From NCBI GenBank assembly GCA_023957835.1, contig JAMLGP010000001.1, positions 1,791,575 to 1,855,574 of the forward strand: a stretch of DNA of 64,000 nucleotides, written 5' to 3'. Below are positions 62,379-64,000 of this stretch, in pieces. This stretch comes from Homoserinimonas sp. (GTDB taxonomy: Bacteria; Actinomycetota; Actinomycetes; Actinomycetales; Microbacteriaceae). Within the stretch, counting starts at the first letter, position 1, and each line of letters begins with the position of its first letter. The translations under genes were made by a program, and so were the position numbers. The notes beneath the pieces are model-generated. The model saw only the letters and a list, made by a program, of their open reading frames with translations, did no database searches and was not told the DNA's origin.

Positions 62379-63962
62379 TCAGACCTTCTCTGCCGCCCTG
62401 AGGTCCTTGCGCAGGATCTTCCCGGAGCTCGACTTCGGAATCGCCTCGACGAACGCGACCCTGCGCACCTTCTTGAACGGGGCGACGTGCTCCGAAACGA
62501 AGCCCATGACTTCGTCTTCGGTCAGTTCCTTCCCCGCCTGAAGCACCACGAAGGCTTTCGGGATTTCTCCGCCTTCCTCGTCCGGGACTCCGATGACGGC
62601 AGCGTCGGCGATCGCCGGGTTGGTCAGCAGCAGCGCCTCAAGTTCGGCCGGTGCGATCTGGTAGCCCTTGTACTTGATGAGCTCCTTGAGCCGGTCGACG
62701 ATCGAGATGACGCCTTCATGGTTGACTGTGGCGATGTCTCCGGTGTGCAGGAAGCCGTCCTCGTCGATCATCTCCTTCGTCGCCTTCTCGTTTCCGAGAT
62801 AGCCAAGCATGACGTTAGGGCCCTTGCAGACCAGTTCGCCCGGCTCGCTCACTCCGCTGGCCGGGACCGGAATCTCTTCCCCAGTGGCCGGATCGAGGAT
62901 CTTGCACTCCATGTTTGGAATCGTGAATCCGACAGAGCTCAGGTCGATGTCATCCCGATCTTCCGGAATTACCTGGCTGACCGGGCTAAGCTCTGTCATC
63001 CCATAGCCTTGCTTGACCTGGCATCCGATTCTCGCTGCGACCGCGCTCGCGAGGCTGCCGTCGAGCGGGGCTGCGCCGCTGAACACCATGCGAACAGTTG
63101 AGAGGTCGTACTGCTCGACAAGCGGGTGCTTGGCGAGGCCGACCGCTACCGGAGGAGCAATGAAGACGAAGGTGCATTTGTGGTCCTGCATGATTCTCAG
63201 GAACTCTACGAAGTCGAACTTCGGCATCGTAACCAGCGCAGCGCGTTCTTTGATCGCGAGGTTCAGCAGGACGGTCAACCCATAGATGTGGAAGAACGGC
63301 AAGAACGCGAGCACCCGATCGGAAGGCTTGAGTGAGAGCATTTGTCTGGACTGCTCAACGTTGGCAACCAGGTTCCGGTGGCTCAGCATGACCCCCTTCG
63401 GAATCCCGGTCGTGCCGGAGGAGTACGGCAGCACCGCGAGGTGGGTTGCCGGATCGAAGCTCACTTCCGGGGGAGTTGCCCCCTCGGAAAGCAGGTCTTT
63501 GAGCGAGGGGTGGCCCTCTGCGCCATCCATGACGATGAGGTGATCGTCCGGAATCCCGACCGCCTGACAGGCGGCCTTCACTCCGGCGAGCAGCGGCGAA
63601 ATGGTGAAGAACCAGCTCGCCCTGGAGTCGCGAAGCTGCTTCTCGATTTCTTCCGCGGTATAGAGCGAATTGACTGTCGTGATCGTGGCACCGGCTCTGA
63701 GGATGCCGTGGAAGACGCTGCCGAATGCAGGGACGTTCGGGCAGAGCAAAGCCACAATACTGTCCAGACCGACACCTCTGGAGGCCAGCGCTCCCGCAAC
63801 CCCGTTGATTTGTGCAATCAGGGAACGGTAGCTGGTCTCGGCACCGCTCATACCGTCAATGAACGCGATTCCGTCGAGTTCGCTGTCAGTCAGGCCGGTG
63901 AAGAGGTAGTCGTAGATGCTCTTGTTCGGGATTTCGACGTCGGGATAAGGGCTTTTGAACAC
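62379..63962 (-). CDS. AMP-dependent synthetase/ligase (4-coumarate-CoA-ligase-like)
   Basis: A 527-residue ANL-superfamily enzyme that adenylates a carboxylic acid and forms its CoA thioester. The P-loop is YSSGTTGIPKG (180-190); others are GYGMTELSPVSQ, GFLHTGDIATVN, VDRLKELIKYKGYQIAPAELE and the catalytic lysine in SSSGKILRK (~515). The sequence resembles plant-type 4CL, but the substrate in Actinobacteria is unknown (aryl or fatty acid). GTG 63962 has AAGGAG with 8-nt spacing. No related genes are in the window. Confidence 0.9.
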   Translation of the reverse strand: MFKSPYPDVEIPNKSIYDYLFTGLTDSELDGIAFIDGMSGAETSYRSLIAQINGVAGALASRGVGLDSIVALLCPNVPAFGSVFHGILRAGATITTVNSLYTAEEIEKQLRDSRASWFFTISPLLAGVKAACQAVGIPDDHLIVMDGAEGHPSLKDLLSEGATPPEVSFDPATHLAVLPYSSGTTGIPKGVMLSHRNLVANVEQSRQMLSLKPSDRVLAFLPFFHIYGLTVLLNLAIKERAALVTMPKFDFVEFLRIMQDHKCTFVFIAPPVAVGLAKHPLVEQYDLSTVRMVFSGAAPLDGSLASAVAARIGCQVKQGYGMTELSPVSQVIPEDRDDIDLSSVGFTIPNMECKILDPATGEEIPVPASGVSEPGELVCKGPNVMLGYLGNEKATKEMIDEDGFLHTGDIATVNHEGVISIVDRLKELIKYKGYQIAPAELEALLLTNPAIADAAVIGVPDEEGGEIPKAFVVLQAGKELTEDEVMGFVSEHVAPFKKVRRVAFVEAIPKSSSGKILRKDLRAAEKV

Positions 63963-64000
63963 TTTCTATCTCCTTCGATAGTGAGTGTTTCGTAGATTAC

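Overview
This 64 kb window is the replication-origin region of an actinobacterial chromosome (class Actinomycetes, perhaps Micrococcales-like; genus not determinable by eye). The evidence is the gene order murJ-trxB-trxA / parB-parA-rsmG-jag-yidC-yidD-rnpA-rpmH / dnaA-oriC-dnaN-gnd-recF-DUF721-gyrB-gyrA-DUF3566-tRNA-Ile-tRNA-Ala. Farther along come CrgA, a class E sortase, the PknB-PknA-PbpA-RodA-PstP-FhaB-FhaA cluster and NucS, all actinobacterial hallmarks. The sequence is moderately GC-rich and very compact, with many 1-8 bp gene overlaps and GTG/TTG starts.

Layout. 1-6.8 kb: thioredoxin system, chromosome-partitioning genes with two parS sites, and the membrane-insertion/ribosome operon, read leftward from a promoter before rpmH. 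7-17.7 kb: replication and topology genes read rightward, with oriC (DnaA boxes, dyads) between dnaA and dnaN. 17.7-18 kb: tRNA-Ile and tRNA-Ala separated by a strong intrinsic terminator. 18-24 kb: accessory genes (CocE-like hydrolase with a divergent TetR regulator and palindromic operator, Nudix hydrolase, membrane proteins), then cyclophilin and rhomboid protease. 24-35 kb: crgA, class E sortase, a 56-residue membrane protein, trpG/pabA, then the leftward Ser/Thr-kinase and cell-elongation operon. 35-46 kb: tRNA-Leu, RidA, small metabolic and repair genes (HAD phosphatase, NucS, dodecin, AhpD-like), an M13 peptidase with a beta-lactamase-fold partner, a three-gene envelope module, phosphofructokinase and two FAD oxidoreductases. 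47-54.6 kb: one 2,473-residue secreted surface protein ending in LAFTG. 54.6-64 kb: TrmH-type methyltransferase, purA, acetyltransferases, EamA transporter, chorismate mutase, purL and an acyl-CoA-synthetase-like ligase.

How the parts connect. The class E sortase (24.5 kb) is the obvious enzyme to anchor the LAFTG surface protein (47-54.6 kb), since class E sortases are known to favour LAxTG. The kinase/phosphatase/FHA/PBP/RodA operon and CrgA form the growth and division control block. ParA/ParB act on the two parS sites in their own operon, near oriC. A cluster of DnaA boxes outside oriC, beside crgA, hints at coupling of replication initiation to division. At least eight genes start exactly 6 nt after a TANNNT box and three more 7 nt after one, which points to widespread leaderless transcription. 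The least explained elements are a candidate alternative-fold RNA leader before the AhpD-like gene and the repeat architecture of the giant surface protein. No insertion sequences, CRISPR arrays, rRNA genes or prophage were seen.
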